The translations under genes and the position numbers were made by a program. 64,000 nt of DNA, taken from NCBI GenBank assembly GCA_030734395.1, contig JAUZTG010000012.1, forward strand, positions 434,001-498,000. Direction: 5' to 3'. Below, in pieces: positions 34,333 to 47,000 of the stretch. Source of the stretch: Sarocladium kiliense (lineage: Eukaryota; Ascomycota; Sordariomycetes; Hypocreales; Sarocladiaceae). Below the pieces are notes generated by a model. That model was given only the letters and a program-made list of their open reading frames with translations, had not been told where the DNA came from and made no database searches. How positions within the stretch are numbered: position 1 is the stretch's first letter; each line of letters begins with the position of its first letter.

Positions 34333-37241
34333 TCAATTTTGCCAGTACTGCCCGTAAGAGTTGTACGTGCCACCGTTGTTGGTATTGTTAACCCCAAACC
34401 AGGTGTTCTGCTGCTGGTTGCCAGCCTGCTGGGACATCTGCTGCTGTTGTTGGGAACCGAAAGACTGATAGTTTCTCTGAGCACCAGGCTGCTGTTGCTG
34501 CTGACTTGAACTGCGGAGGCTCATGTTACTAGCCGTGCCTTGGTTGTTCGCTGTGTGGCTGTACGAATTGGCTGCGTCGTACGACCTATCGTTGCCTTGT
34601 TGTGTGTTGTTTCGGTTCCATTGATTGCCAGCTGGAACTGGAGCTGGAGCTGAAGCGTACGAGGCCTCGGTCCCTGATGGCACTGTCGTTGGCAAAGACA
34701 GAGCTGCGTTGTTACGCGCCTGCTGAGGCACATTACCGTGACTGTACGGCTGGTATGGGATCCTATCGGCAGAGCCATCATTGGCAGAATTGCCCGTGTT
34801 TTGAGAGCTTAGCCGCGTCGTATGACCAGTGGACTCTCGCAAAGGATTGGCAGTCCTAGGATGCGCCGCTGGGGCAGCACCGATATCAGCGCCATTGTTG
34901 ACTGGTGTCCGCGTCTGACCTTGCTGGCTTTGTCGAGATCTGGCTCTCGCTTGGTCCATTTGAGCCGGAGAAGCCCTTCCTTGGGCCTGTGCTGTCGTTG
35001 CTGCTGCGACCTGAGGTGAGGCGCCTTGCTGGCTTGTGGATCTACGGTGACCCAGCTGCGTGTTGCCCTGGGTCGCCGAGACTTGATATGGATAAGTGGG
35101 TGAGGCTGTTGGACCGGGTTGCGTTGACGTCTGCGATCCACGGCCTTTCTGTATCGTGGTTGGATCAATCCCATGGCCATTGCTGTGTACTTGTTGCTGC
35201 AAAGGGTTCGGCAGCAAGTGATCCGAGCCATACGTGTTGTTCTGGAGAAGGGCCAGTCCCGAAGCTGCCGACATATCTGTCCGTCCATGTGATTCATCGT
35301 GCTGCAAAGGCAAACCAGTCGCTGACTGATAGAAGCCAGGTGCTTCAGGTTGCGGGTTATGAATCGGGGGCTCAACCGTCGGGCCCAGCATATCAGCAAC
35401 CGGCATCTGCCAATTTGAAGTATTGCTGGCCTCCGCAGCTGGCGCCTCTTGATCTTCTGGCCCATCCCCGTCGTCATCGTCCTCGTCGCCGTCATCATCA
35501 GACTCCACTACTGTTGCTTCTGACTTCTTCCTGCTGGCTCGGGTTGGTTGAGGAGGGTACTCGCATGAGCGAGACTCGTTGACGCACTCTTCACACGTTG
35601 GCCTCTCCTTCGAGCACTGTGCTCGCTGCATTAGCACGATAAACCCCTGAAACAGGAAATCATGATCTTACCTTCACACGCCTTTCTTTACACTGATAGC
35701 ATACAAGGCGCGATTTACCCATGTTGCCACTTTTCGGGGCCTTAGCCTGGCCATTCGCTGCTGCTTTCCGTTTCGAGCTCTCCGGCGTGTCTGGAAGGCT
35801 ATTCCGATGTTGCGGAACCAGCTCCTTCGTCGTTATCGCTCCAGTCGCAGATGGTTGCGTCGATGGTGCTGGCGTTGGCTGTTGCCCAGGAACCTCGTTA
35901 GTAGGCTGCACAATCCGCAACCTCTCGGCGCCGTATTTCACAAGCATCGCCAGAGAGTCCTCCTGTAGCTCAGGCGATTGGTTTGCAAAGATAGTGAATT
36001 GATCCGCGGACAGCGTGGCGGGGTTCACGCCAGCTTCACTGAGAAGTTTGTTGGCTAACCCTCTGCGCCGGGCTGCTTCAGCAGCAGTGACGTTCGGAAA
36101 GTTGGCATTGGCAGCGACTGCTACAGCCTGTGTACTGGATTGACCTGCAGCCACCGAACCAGCATTACTGGCAGTGGCAGGAGGCGTACCGTAGGCAGGA
36201 TTGTCTGCGTCCACGAACAGTGAAGAAGACTCGTTGCCCACAGACTGTGGTTCACCGTCATTCTTCTTCTTGCGCTTACGAGGCTTACTGCCCTCACCTC
36301 CTGTAGACGCACTCTTCTTCTTCTCCTTTGACTCGCCGTCCTTACCGGTCTTCGGAGTCCTTGGTGTTTTAGGGGTTTTCGGTGTCTTCGGGGCCTTTGA
36401 TTCCTTTGATGTCTTCGGCCTGGACGACTTGGGTGTCTTTGATTCAGCCGTCTTCTTAGGAGGCTGAGGGCGTGGAGCAGGCTTGAAGATCTCCTTGAGC
36501 TGAGCAACAGTTTGGTGTATGGGCGTGTGTTCGTACTTGACTGAGATGGATCGTCCGTTTCGAGGGAAGGCAATCGTAAGCGTGCCGCGACAGTCAAAAG
36601 CTGGACGATCTAGAGAAGGTACGGTCAGTATCTGGATCCATTTAAGTCGAACGAGGGAACGGACTGTCGAGGATAGGATCAGGGTCCTTGTAGTACCATT
36701 CTCCAATGACATGCTGCTCCGGTGCTTTCGCGTTCTGCCTCGTCCACTGTTGAACCGAGTCCTTGCAATGATACGTGAAAGTCCAGCCCTGTCCTTGTCG
36801 GGAGACCTCACGTATAACCCAGTGACTTGAATCTGCCTCACTCACAGCTGCGACAATATGCTTTGCGACAGCCTTCTGCAACGCTGGATCGGAGGGTGGT
36901 TGGTTCCTCAATGTCTCGCTCGCATTCACCACCCTCACGGACTGTCCTCCTGCAGCTGCCTCCCCTTCCACTGGAGTAGAGCGCAGACCTCCAAGCGAAG
37001 GATCTATATTGCTTAACCCCGCGAGCGCCTCATTCTCGTTCTCTGAGAAGTTCAGTTCGAAGCGTGCTGTGTCCCGAAGCTGGAAGGCAGTAGAAACATG
37101 CGAAGCCCGCGTCGCGGTGACATTGGCGGCGACAGCGTTCCGCAAATCAGTCTGCAGTTCCTCGATAGAGGCGCAGCCGCGTGTGGTGGACGGTGCAGCT
37201 GGTTCTGGGGCGATACCGAAGCTCGCCAGGAAGTCTGCCAT
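34333..37241 (-). CDS. Large nuclear protein with internal Zn2Cys6 cluster
   Basis: Three exons, complement(join(34333..35616,35672..36609,36665..37241)), 932 aa from the ATG at 37241 (an in-frame GTG lies 27 nt upstream). Residues 1-220 are a well-ordered N-terminal region of no family I can name (contains SHWVIREVSRQGQGWTFTYH). Then come a Lys/Pro/Thr-rich segment with KTPKTPKTPRTPKT repeats and a basic patch RKRKKK, a probable nuclear localisation signal. Cys496, 499, 506, 513, 516 and 523 form a C-x2-C-x6-C-x6-C-x2-C-x6-C fungal binuclear zinc cluster; the 55-bp intron 35617-35671 falls just before the third Cys, and its removal is needed to complete the cluster. The rest is an acidic patch and a Gln/Asn/Ser-rich tail of about 350 residues. 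Mid-protein placement is unusual, since most such regulators carry the cluster near the N-terminus. No fungal-specific middle-homology domain is seen. DNA-binding transcription regulator is inferred. Confidence 0.82.
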
Positions 37242-37790
37242 TGTTTTGCGGTCGCTTCGCTCGGTCACCGCGAGGCGAGGACGCAGGCGCGTACGGGAAA
37301 ATGCTGTTATCAGACCATGAGGAATTCGCAGTCGTGTCGCTCAAATGGGATCGCTGGAGAGTATGCCGCGTCGATGGGAGCAAGGTGTGCAATGACGATT
37401 GATGCGGGAGAGCTAAGTATGGGATTCGCGATGGTGGTTGGAGAAGTGGGATGGTACGTTGGCTGGGTTGTAGTGCCTTCACCACAACAAAACGAGATGC
37501 ATGTATGAATGCCTATTGTTCCACCAGACTGCATTTCATAGCGTCATTCGAACAATAGAAACTGTTTCAAAAGTCAAGATTCAATTTGAAGCCGTCTACT
37601 TCAATTGGAACATCAGATGCGGGGTCTCGCAGTGCTGGAAACAGCCAGCTCAAGCCCTGTTGCGCCCGTGATATTATTTCGACAATGGGACCTTTCAAGA
37701 CCAGGCTTTGCGCGGTTCGAAACAGCATTGTACATGCTTCACAATAGCAAGGTGAACAGTTGCTTCTCGGACACATATCTTACATCATCT
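37242..37790. other. Intergenic between Ku70 3' end and the Zn2Cys6 gene start
   Basis: 549 bp holding the promoter of the Zn2Cys6 gene and the 3' flank of Ku70 (both minus). No gene or RNA is seen. Confidence 0.6.
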
Positions 37791-39853
37791 CTAGCCGGAC
37801 TCCTCAACCCATTGCTCGACCCTCTCTATCAATTCGGCCTTCTTACCAGCTGTGTTCAATCCCTTCGACCCAAGTACATCTTTGAGCTGTGCAACCGTCA
37901 TCTTCGTGATTCCTCCACTGTCAATCGCGGCTCTGAGCTGAGCCATGTTCATTGACGATGTACTCGGCTTCTCTGACCCTGCCCTACTCTTCTTTGCTGG
38001 TCGTCCATTGGTGTCATCTTCCCCATCGGCTTCCCGTTTCGTAGCCTTTGACTTGTTGACCTGGCCCACCTCCTGGCCGAGCGTCTCTGTCCAGTCTTCC
38101 AGATAACCTCCAGCACGCTTGCTAATAGCCTTGTACTTGGGTTCTGTCGCATCTTCAGCCACTTCTGGAACCTCCTCTTCGAGAGCAAGAGCTTGAAGGA
38201 TCTTATAGTGCCACTGTAGAGATGGATTCGGGTACTTGAGAGGGTTATACATGGCCTTGGGAAGTTGCAGCTGCTGCACGATCGTTCGCATTTGTGTCTT
38301 GAGCTCGTCAGAGCTCTGCGTTACCTGCTCCGGCATCTTCGTCTCTCTTAGGTCATCAACGAACGGAAGGGGGTAGATCCAGAGCCCAGCAGGGAGATAC
38401 GGAGTTCCGGAATCATCATCAGCTTTTTCCTTGGAAGGAATGATGGCCGCTAGCATGGGCTGTGCGTTTGCTCGAACCACACACCAGGCAATAGCAACCT
38501 TGTCGTCCCGGAGAAGCTTCTGCCACAACGCTGAAAAGACCCGGGTTGAGCCCACATAGTCCTCCTCACTCGGGAAGATGAAAGTGGACTTTTTGATACT
38601 TGCCCATACAGGCAGCAACTTCCGTGGCTTAAAGCCGATGATGCGAATGACCGGCGAGCCAAAGTCTCGCAGGGATTTCTGTTCTTCTGGTGAGAAGTAG
38701 ACATACTCCCCACCAAATTTGTACGCTTTCTTGATCTCCCCCTTTTCCACGGTCCTGGTGCTGTCTTCAGCGATCTTCGTCGTTTCACCACTGGCAATTT
38801 GCGGCTTCTCGCCATCCAACCAGATGTAGCAAGTCCGTGCGGTTGTCTGCCGATGGAGAATATTGTAACCCTTGACGGATATTCTCAGCCCAGGCGCAAT
38901 TTCGAATGGCAAATTGGAGAACAGTGCGCGCTTGGCAGCTTGTTTTGAGTTGACATTTGAGATCAGAGAATTGAGGAGGCTGATGCCATCACCGGATTTT
39001 GACGTCCGCACCTCCGACATATTTGCTTCACCGAGAGTCTCTTGGTAGATGATGTCCTGCTACATTGTTAGTATATCCTTCACTCGCTTAAGCAGAATCA
39101 TGACGGCGACGAACATCGTAGAACTTGCTGAGGTCGAACTTCTTGTCTTCCCGGCTGATCGGGAAAAGGTCGATGATGATTCCCAAATCATACAGATCCT
39201 TCGCTCGAACAGCCGCGGCCGACCGGGCAGCTTTGTCTGACGAGTGAGGATCATCCCGATCAGTGACGATGAATAGCCGGCGGCTGCCAAAGTTGGCTGC
39301 CTTTGTTGTGAAGATTTGATTGGCGCAGAACAGCACATTCGCCATAGACACCGGTTCCTTGGACGCTGTCAGGACTTCGTCGTCATCCTCGCCCTCTTCG
39401 ACAAGCGCTTTGAGGGTCTTGACGTCTTCGGCGGCGGGAATGTCGAGGTCCATGAAAAGGTAGCAATGCGGATAGCCAAGTCCACTCCGACCATCGCCTG
39501 CATTCTGAAACTTGGACTTTTCGGTTCCGAATAACAAAATGCCCATCATATCCTTGGGGTTGGAGATGATGCGCTGCTGCATGAGATGGTAGGCAGTCTT
39601 CAGGGCAGCTTGGACCGGGCTGTCGCGATCGGCCTTCTTCGAGTCTGAAGGGGGTGGAGGTTCTAGCATGGAGTCGCTGACCTCAATTGCCAGTAAGACG
39701 GCATCTTTCTGAGCCTTGTACGCCTGCATTGGGATCAGAGAGTGACTCTCGGCTCACATGCTGTGGCTCAATGGTAGTACTTACAGTCTCATCAATTTCC
39801 TGCTCATCTTCATCCTCCTCCTCACGTTTCCAATCGCGACTTCCGTCCGCCAT
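37791..39853 (-). CDS. KU70: Ku70, DNA end-binding subunit for non-homologous end joining
   Basis: Three exons, complement(join(37791..39056,39115..39723,39785..39853)), 647 aa. Partner of Ku80 in the nuclear ring that binds double-strand DNA ends for NHEJ and acts at telomeres. The N-terminal vWA-like domain (about 27-230) begins KDAVLLAIEVSDSML and includes RRLFIVTDRDDPH; the Ku core/beta-barrel follows (about 255-520, including PPLKYPNP-like NPLKYPNPSLQWHY); a C-terminal SAP domain (about 608-645) contains MTVAQLKDVLGSKGLNTAGKKAEL. Exon 1 (23 codons) is acidic and joined across a 61-bp intron. Intron 2 ends in a TAGCAG tandem acceptor, so the product may or may not carry an extra Gln before DIIYQE. 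Length matches fungal Ku70. Confidence 0.95.
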
Positions 39854-41447
39854 TCTATTCAGTGGTTCTGCTTCAAAAAGAATGGATTGTGTCGAGAATT
39901 CACATCACAGCTGGAACAAGCGTGAAGACGGCTCGCTGATATTATGGCTCCCCAGACGCCAACGGCCCCAGTCACGCCAGCTCCAGGCTGCAGCTCGGTA
40001 GCGCGACATGGTTACACGAGGTAAAGCGCGAGGTCACGTGTCGCAATCACGTGTTGGTTATTATATCGCAAGCACGGTCGTCAACTCACAACATTAATTC
40101 TCTACAAAGAAATGCAGAAAACGACCTGGCGCATAGATGGATGATATAGATACGGGATTCTCGAGATACCTTGTCTACTGTACCCTGGTTTCCATGTCTC
40201 CCGCAGCGTGTCTGGCACAGAAGTCCACATTTCCCCAGCTCAATGCGGAACATGGCTCTAGTAGCCAATACACGCTATCTGGCTTGCAAACGGGCTTCGA
40301 GCTTGTACTTCAGAAGTTCCGAGGCACCGAGTCAGGTGGCTTTTGAATCCTCTCTGAGCCGTGCCTGCGCAGCATTTTCCCCTAGTGGAGATGGTACTCT
40401 CATGTTGTAGCGCCAAAGTAGTCGTAGCCTTCCAAGTCGACGAGATGGAACCTGGCCGTTTGCTGAACTGGATCCTTGACCTGGTGATCGCCCAACAGCG
40501 TCCCTGTCGCTTGTGGTCATGAAGTTGGCAAGATAAAGTCTAAAGGTCAACAGAGTCTCGATGATGCAATTGCAAAGGGTCTGGCAGTTCTGAACCTAGA
40601 CACAATGTTCGTTCAAACCTGCCTGCCTGCCTCGAGGCAGCGGTTTTGGTCCCACTTCACGACGATGCAACTGCAAGGTCCAGGTTCTCTGTCCGGCATC
40701 AACGCACCGATAACGCGAACAACTGAGAATTTGGGGAAAATGTTTGTGGGGTGAGGGGAAGCTTCATGGGTTGGTGCAGGGAAGTGATCCTTCAGACAAG
40801 TCGGATGACAGGGTCGAAATGTGTTACTTGACAATGGCTCGCTGATAATACGGTGTCCCATTTCCACGGAATATGGAATCGCCCTTGCAGGCAATCCATA
40901 TTTAGTCCAGAACCTGTTTCGCGCCGGCCCGTCGGCCGTTAGCAACCCATCTTTCGAGTTGCCCGGGGACGACCCGCAGGTCTAGGACGCGGAACACGAC
41001 AGTTCCTGAACGGGGCTCAGCATTCACTTGATCCTTTGTAGCGGTATCGTTTCCCGTATTCTTTCGGTAAACTTAAGCTTACCTGTCTGGTCCCCATGGT
41101 AGAGGCGGAGGTCTCGGTTGCAGTCTTCTCCGCTGAGGCGATGTCATGAAGCATATGCCCATCTTGGACTGGCTGTCTCACGTTCTGCCATTAGCAAGCA
41201 AAGTAAGCCCATATTTTCTCGAGGAAATCCTGCATGTCATCGCACCCGTTGCCAATCCTAGCCTCGCGTACTCCGTATAGGGCTACATGAACTCAACGGG
41301 AAGGTGAGTAAGCGAGTACATATTTGCCTAAAGGGCCTCTTTGCCCACCTTGCGTTCTATCTGACCCTTGTCATTCGATCGGATAAGGAACATGTTTTAT
41401 TATGAGGAATTCGAACAACCTTCACGCAAGTCCAGTAAGCCCTTCAC
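39854..41447. other. Intergenic region, Ku70 promoter side
   Basis: 1.6 kb. The first 250 bp are the Ku70 upstream region. The remainder has only short frames with no recognisable product (40137-40346, 40613-40945) and marks the start of the gene-poor accessory block around the PKS. Confidence 0.6.
40034..40053. promoter_or_regulatory. Paired TCACGTG E-boxes upstream of Ku70
   Basis: Two identical TCACGTG heptamers (40034-40040 and 40047-40053) lie in the same orientation, 13 bp start to start, about 180 bp upstream of the Ku70 ATG. TCACGTG is the core bound by Cbf1/USF-type bHLH factors. Close spacing suggests a real site; function is inferred. Confidence 0.45.
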
Positions 41448-42269
41448 CTAACTATCGCAATTGTACATCCGCAAGAAAAAGGCAGCTGCACCCGCAATGA
41501 TCATCGGAGCCATCCACATGGCAAGGCGTCGGCCCGCACGCAATAGGATCAGCCTGCGGAGATAACGCCAACCTTGGGAGATCGTCTGCTTGTCGTTCGC
41601 ATGTGGGAACTCTTGCTTCGGGATATCTCTGCCAAGGAAGCCACACAGCGGCTCCCACCCGTCCGCCAAGCTGAACTCGAGCAACTGATTGCTCGGCACC
41701 AGCTCTCGTATCTTTCGGTGATGTTCTTCGTAATATTTACGCAACACCCCGCGATTTCGCACTTGACTCGCCTCGACTCCTACGGGTCCAAGGGCCATCT
41801 TCCGCATTGCTCGGTAAACATAGGTGCCTGCCAATGGTTCTACCAAGAAGGTAAAGAAGTATCCCTGCCAGCCGAAAAGCTCCGCAAGCAGAGCTTCATC
41901 GTAACTGCGTACCCATGTGTCGAAGTTCCGCTTGACGAGGAGAAACTTTGCCTTGGGGAAAGTCTCTATGAAGGTGAAGGGCATGGTGCCACTTAAGTCG
42001 GTGACCGCATCATAAGGACCCAGCAGCTCGTCCCACTCCTCAAGTGTCCAGGGTCTGCCCGTATAGCTCGGGAGGTTCTGGTAGTGCGCGTTTGTGCAGC
42101 GATCTAGAAGTTCGTCGCCTTGGAAGTTGTACTAATTGATCCCGAGGTGGTGAACCTGGTAGCCCAGAATGTCGAGGGCATGCTGCAGTGACGTCGTTCC
42201 AGATCGCGGTAGACCAAGTGACACAACTTGCATTTGACGATTGGTTGGTCTCTTGGAATATTCAGCCAT
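41448..42269 (-). pseudogene. P-loop sulfotransferase-like protein gene with in-frame TAG
   Basis: From the ATG at 42269 to the stop at 41448 the frame spans 274 codons, broken only by TAG at codon 46 (42132-42134). Before it, residues 17-28 give the 5'-phosphosulfate-like loop SLGLPRSGTTSL. After it the frame continues through YTGRPWTLEEWDELL, FPKAKFLLVKRNFDTWVRSY and a C-terminal hydrophobic segment (MAPMIIAGAAAFFL) that may anchor it in a membrane. The order matches the fungal sulfotransferase family often mislabelled NAD-dependent epimerase. A C-to-T change of a Gln codon would explain the stop. The stop is also the end of a 24-nt GT...AG segment, far shorter than any normal intron. Translation could restart at the ATG at 41984, but that protein would lack the P-loop. 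It lies 1.8 kb from the PKS, divergently. Confidence 0.75.
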
Positions 42270-44082
42270 ATTGAACTAGGAAAGATATATATATGTATGC
42301 GCGGAGACGATTTCCGCCTTTTGTCGAGACTTGGCGCTTGACAGTGTGGTGTTGGGTGAGCTTTCCAGAGACTCAAGTACATTGAATTAGAGAGAGTTCT
42401 GCAGAAAGTTCATCGTGAAGTTTTCGTTCCTTAAGAGTAGAAAGAATTGTCTCCGAGCGGTAGAGCTTACATAGCCGTCATTGTTTCGGCGATAGCTGAG
42501 CTTGGTTACAAAGCCCGACTCACATGGAGATCCCCCACAAAGCTCAAATGATACACACCACTCTCCCCCATTCACTGTTAATTTAAGCTGTCACGATTTC
42601 ACGTGGAACCAGTCCGGCGAGCCGTCATGGCAGATCAGGTGCCGAGGACGTGGTTCTGGGTTCTGGACGCTAAGCTAATGCCTGGCAATTATTTATTCAG
42701 TGAACGTCGCAAGGACGGAACTACCGGCAGGGCTGATCTTCACCCTCGCATACGTCAATATATTCCAAGAGCGTTGCATATGTGAGGGCATCAATCATAT
42801 CATAGCTGGTATGATGTTGATCAGCAAGTCCGTATCTGGCAGTTGACGCGCCAAGTGGGTTGAATGGCTTACTGGATTAGAAGAATGATCACATGATGAG
42901 TCTACCTTTCAGTTCCCAATTTTCCCATTGTCTAACAAACTCAAGATGAAATACCGTGCTGTGTAAGCCATAGATCCGATCTACCCGGCTTCGTAGGGCT
43001 ATCAGCATTGTCATGGTTCCTACACGAAGCAGGACTAGCTCCTGTGATAGTTCAACAAGCCGACGCTAGGTAGGACAATTTAATGAAGCGGTTCTTTACT
43101 TATTCTCATCTCCGATTTATCTAGGGCCTAACTAAACATCATCGAAAGTAGGCTCATCAGCAGTGGTTTGTTCAATGCAACAATTCGATGCAACTTCACT
43201 ACTGCGCCTGTACTGTACCTTGATCTAGTTAGGGCCGGTAGCCCAAGGCCGCGAATTTTGGGTTGTCTTAAACTGGATACGTATAACAGTCTGAGCCGCA
43301 GGCGCGCAGCTCGGCTAACAGCAGGTTGCGCATGCAGCAGAACGAGACTGATCCGATTGAAGATACGTGAAGGCTTATCCCGTCACGAAAGCGGCGGCTC
43401 ACCCGCCGTAACCTCCTCATGACTCTAATCGGCTCAACCCGATCAACCACGTCCTATTGCTCGAAAAAAGAAAAAGGGTCGCGCCCCACCAACCCTGGGG
43501 TATTAGAAACCTGACATTGCAAGAAAGTAAACCCTCGACTTGGTTAAATCGAAGCAGGGGCCATTCGAGGCCCAAATAGAGTGCTGGTCACGGTAGTGCG
43601 CCCCATTGCTCCTTATAGCTTTCGTATGCGTCGTAATGGACCAATGTTTGACAGGTAACACTCCATGCCTAGATGTTTGGTCCCCACCAGCCCGGCGGCT
43701 TCTCCGAGAGACGCATACTTGCCTTGATGGTTATCCGCGCGGGTGAGGATCCGTCAGCCCATTCTGTACGAGACAACCGAGTTTGGGGTTGTGGGGTGAA
43801 GAAGTCACAAATGTTGGAGAAGAGGGGAAGATCGGTGTAAGTCCTTGGAGAAGAACCCTTGGAATCGGTTCATCGGGGTCGGGTCATCGACAGGGTCCCT
43901 CGCAAAGTCCAGTCGACTCGAGCCGGCAAAATGAGACAAATACCCATGATAAGCGCTTCTCTTGAGCAATGTTGAGGACGTCTTGACCAAGTCCATCTTT
44001 AGACACTCCACCGCTTCCAATTCACGTTGTGCCTCGCTCTTCCACCTGACACCCCTTCCTCATCTACCCTCTATACCCTACG
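42270..44082. other. 1.8-kb region upstream of the PKS, no gene seen
   Basis: Divergent upstream region of the PKS (plus) and the broken sulfotransferase-like gene (minus). Short frames (42603-42785, 43168-43422, 43783-43965) show no domain. No recognisable binding-site array is seen. Confidence 0.6.
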
Positions 44083-47000
44083 ATGGCTGATATTGAGCCA
44101 ATTGCCATCATCGGCATGGGTTGCCGGTTTCCAGGAGGAGTCGGCAACCCAGAGGAGCTGTGGAATCTCGTCAGTGAAGGCCGTTCTGGGTGGTCAGAGG
44201 TCCCGGCCGATAGATGGAACGCCGAGGCCTTCTACCACCCAGAGAAGAACTCCATCCAAGCTTGGAATTCGAAGGGTGGCTACTTCTTACGTCACGACGT
44301 CTCCAAATTCGACTCCAAGTTCTTCAACTTCTCGAGTCACGAGGCTGATATCACAGACCCTCAGCAGCGTCTCCTGTTGGAAACAACATATGAGGCGCTG
44401 GAGAATGCCGGTGTGCCAATTGAGTCTATTAGAGGATCAAACACAGCAGTTTACGTGGCCATGTTTACACGCGATTACGACAGAATGGGATACAAAGATC
44501 TTGATCGAATTTCCAAATACCACATTGGCGGAACAGGGGAGGCTATCCTCGCGAACCGGATCTCCTATGTCTTTGACCTGAGAGGAGGTTCAATGACCAT
44601 TGACACTGGCTGCGTAAGGACAAACCCCGGGCAAAGCACTGTTCGATTCACGTGTCTGACAGTTGCGTAGTCAGGCAGCTTAGTTGCACTTCATGAAGCT
44701 TGCCACACAATCCGCGCCGGAGAGTCTAGGATGGTCATCGTGGGCAGCACACAACTCCTCTTACATCCCGACCAGATGGTTGCTATGAGCCCTGGAGGGT
44801 GAGTTCCTCTCGTGCTAATTCACTTCAGCTTCTGACGTGCTAACGTATTCCTACAGCACGGTCAACCCCGACGGGAAATGCTATACGTTTGATGACAGAG
44901 GTGAGGGCTACGGTCGTGGCGAAGGCGTTGGGTCCATCATTCTCAAAAAGCTTAGCCACGCGATCGAGGACGGCGATACAATACATGCCGTGGTCCGCAA
45001 TTCAGGCATGAACCAGGACGGGAAGACCAACGGCATCGCATTGCCAAATTCAGAAGCCCAGGAGGCGCTGATTCGGCAGGTGTACAACGGCGCCAACCTA
45101 GATCCCCACGAAACCCTCTACGTCGAAGCTCACGGCACGGGCACCATCGCTGGTGACAACGCCGAAGTTAGATCGATCTCGAGTGTCTTCAATGAGAGAG
45201 GGAGGAAATACGACTTGCCGGTTGGGTCAGTGAAGACAAACGTCGGCCATCCAGAAGCTTCATCGGGTTTAGCTGGGTTGATCAAGGCGGTCATGGTCCT
45301 GAAGAAGAGACAAGTACCGCCCAACTTGAACTATAAGAACCCCAAGCCAGGCTTGAAGCTCAAAGAGAGACAAATACATGTAAGTCAAAGCCTCGTTGCC
45401 CTAGACGGATAGTTATGACCTCTATACCTCTATACCACCTTATTTCTCCACCCCGCTCCGTCCCGTCCCGGTCCGGCTCCGGCTTCCCACTCTCACCAGA
45501 TCAGAAGTGCATTGTCAGCTAACGCTCCGTCCTGCAGGTGCCGCTGGAACTGCGTCCTCTTCTTCAAGAAGATCACAAGGGTCCGATAAGGGCATCACTC
45601 AACTCCTTTGGGTACGGCGGCACCAATTGCCATGTTATCCTGGAGTCTTCCGACTTCGCTGACGAGTATGCGGAGCGGACCCTCACTAATGGCAATGGTG
45701 TGCACATCAACGGCCATGATACCAATGGATCTCTCTCCAATGATATCCTCACCAATGGACACAGCAATGGTCACATCAACGGGACCACCGGCCTGACCAA
45801 CGGACACCTAGAGGATGGCTCAGACGGGGCTCCTGCTCCTCTCCTCTTCCCACTCATGGCTACATCGGAAACAACTCTCAATGCTATGCCTGATCGTCTT
45901 CGAGCTTGGCTTGAAGCGAAAGGTATAAACGGCCAGGTCACCTACTCTGACCTCAGAGATCTCTCCTACACCCTTGGTTCCCGCAGATCAACCTTCCGCT
46001 GGCGCAAGGTTCTTCAGGCTGCCACTGCCGATCAGCTCCTGCACGAGATCGAGAAATCCCCACGCCAAAAGTCTAAAGCTGACGTCGCTGTAAACACGGC
46101 TTTTGTGTTTACCGGACAGGGAGCGCAATGGGCGACCATGGGTCATGAGTTGATGCACACGTCGTCTGCTTTCAAGAAGTCCCTGGTCAACGCTCAACGG
46201 ACTCTGGAGAGCCTTGGTTGTGAGTGGGACCTCATTGAGGAGCTTTCAAAGCCCGCCGAGGACTCGCGTATACAGCAGCCTGAGATCTCTCAACCAGCTA
46301 CCACGGCACTACAGATTGCACTGGTTGACGTGCTTGCGGATGTTGGCATCCAGCCTCAATACGTTGTCGGACACAGTTCAGGAGAAATTGCTGCGGCCTA
46401 CGCTGCCGGCGCTCTCACCCAGCAAGACGCAATCAAGTCCTCCTTCCGTCGTGGTCAGTTCTCTTCTAAGGCCAAGAAGCGTAACGATCTGCCTGGATCC
46501 ATGTTGGCGGTTGGTTGTGGAGAGAAGACAGCGGCACAGATGCTCAAGGTTGCCAATATCGGTAGTGACAAGGGTCGAGTCAAGATTGCATGCGTCAATA
46601 GCCCTGAGAGTGTCACTCTTTCAGGTGACGAGCCTGCGATCGACTATATGCAAGATGTGCTTGCGACGGGTGGTGTCTTCGTCCGCAAGTTGAAGGTCGA
46701 GACAGCATACCACTCTCACCACATGGAAAAGATCTCAGGAGAGTACCAAAAGTCATTGCATGACGTTCAGGCAGGTGACCTCAAAAATGGCGTCAAGTTC
46801 TTCTCCTCTGTCACAGGTCAGGAGAAGACTACCGACTTTGGCCCTGCTTATTGGACGCAAAACTTGGTCTCACAGGTTCGCTTCGATGCTGCAGTCACAG
46901 CCCTCACCAAGGACATGGCTGCCAACGGCCCTCGTCAAGCGGCGAACATACTCATCGAGGTCGGTCCTCACTCAGCCCTACAGGGCCCTATTCGACAGAT

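Noticed and set aside
37242..37268. GTG start for the Zn2Cys6 protein
   Set aside because: The codon is GTG; the first ATG, at 37241, gives MADFLASFG.
42111..42134. A 24-nt GT...AG segment ending at the premature TAG as a micro-intron in the sulfotransferase-like gene
   Set aside because: Far too short for spliceosomal splicing; all other introns in the window are about 50 bp or longer. A nonsense change is simpler.
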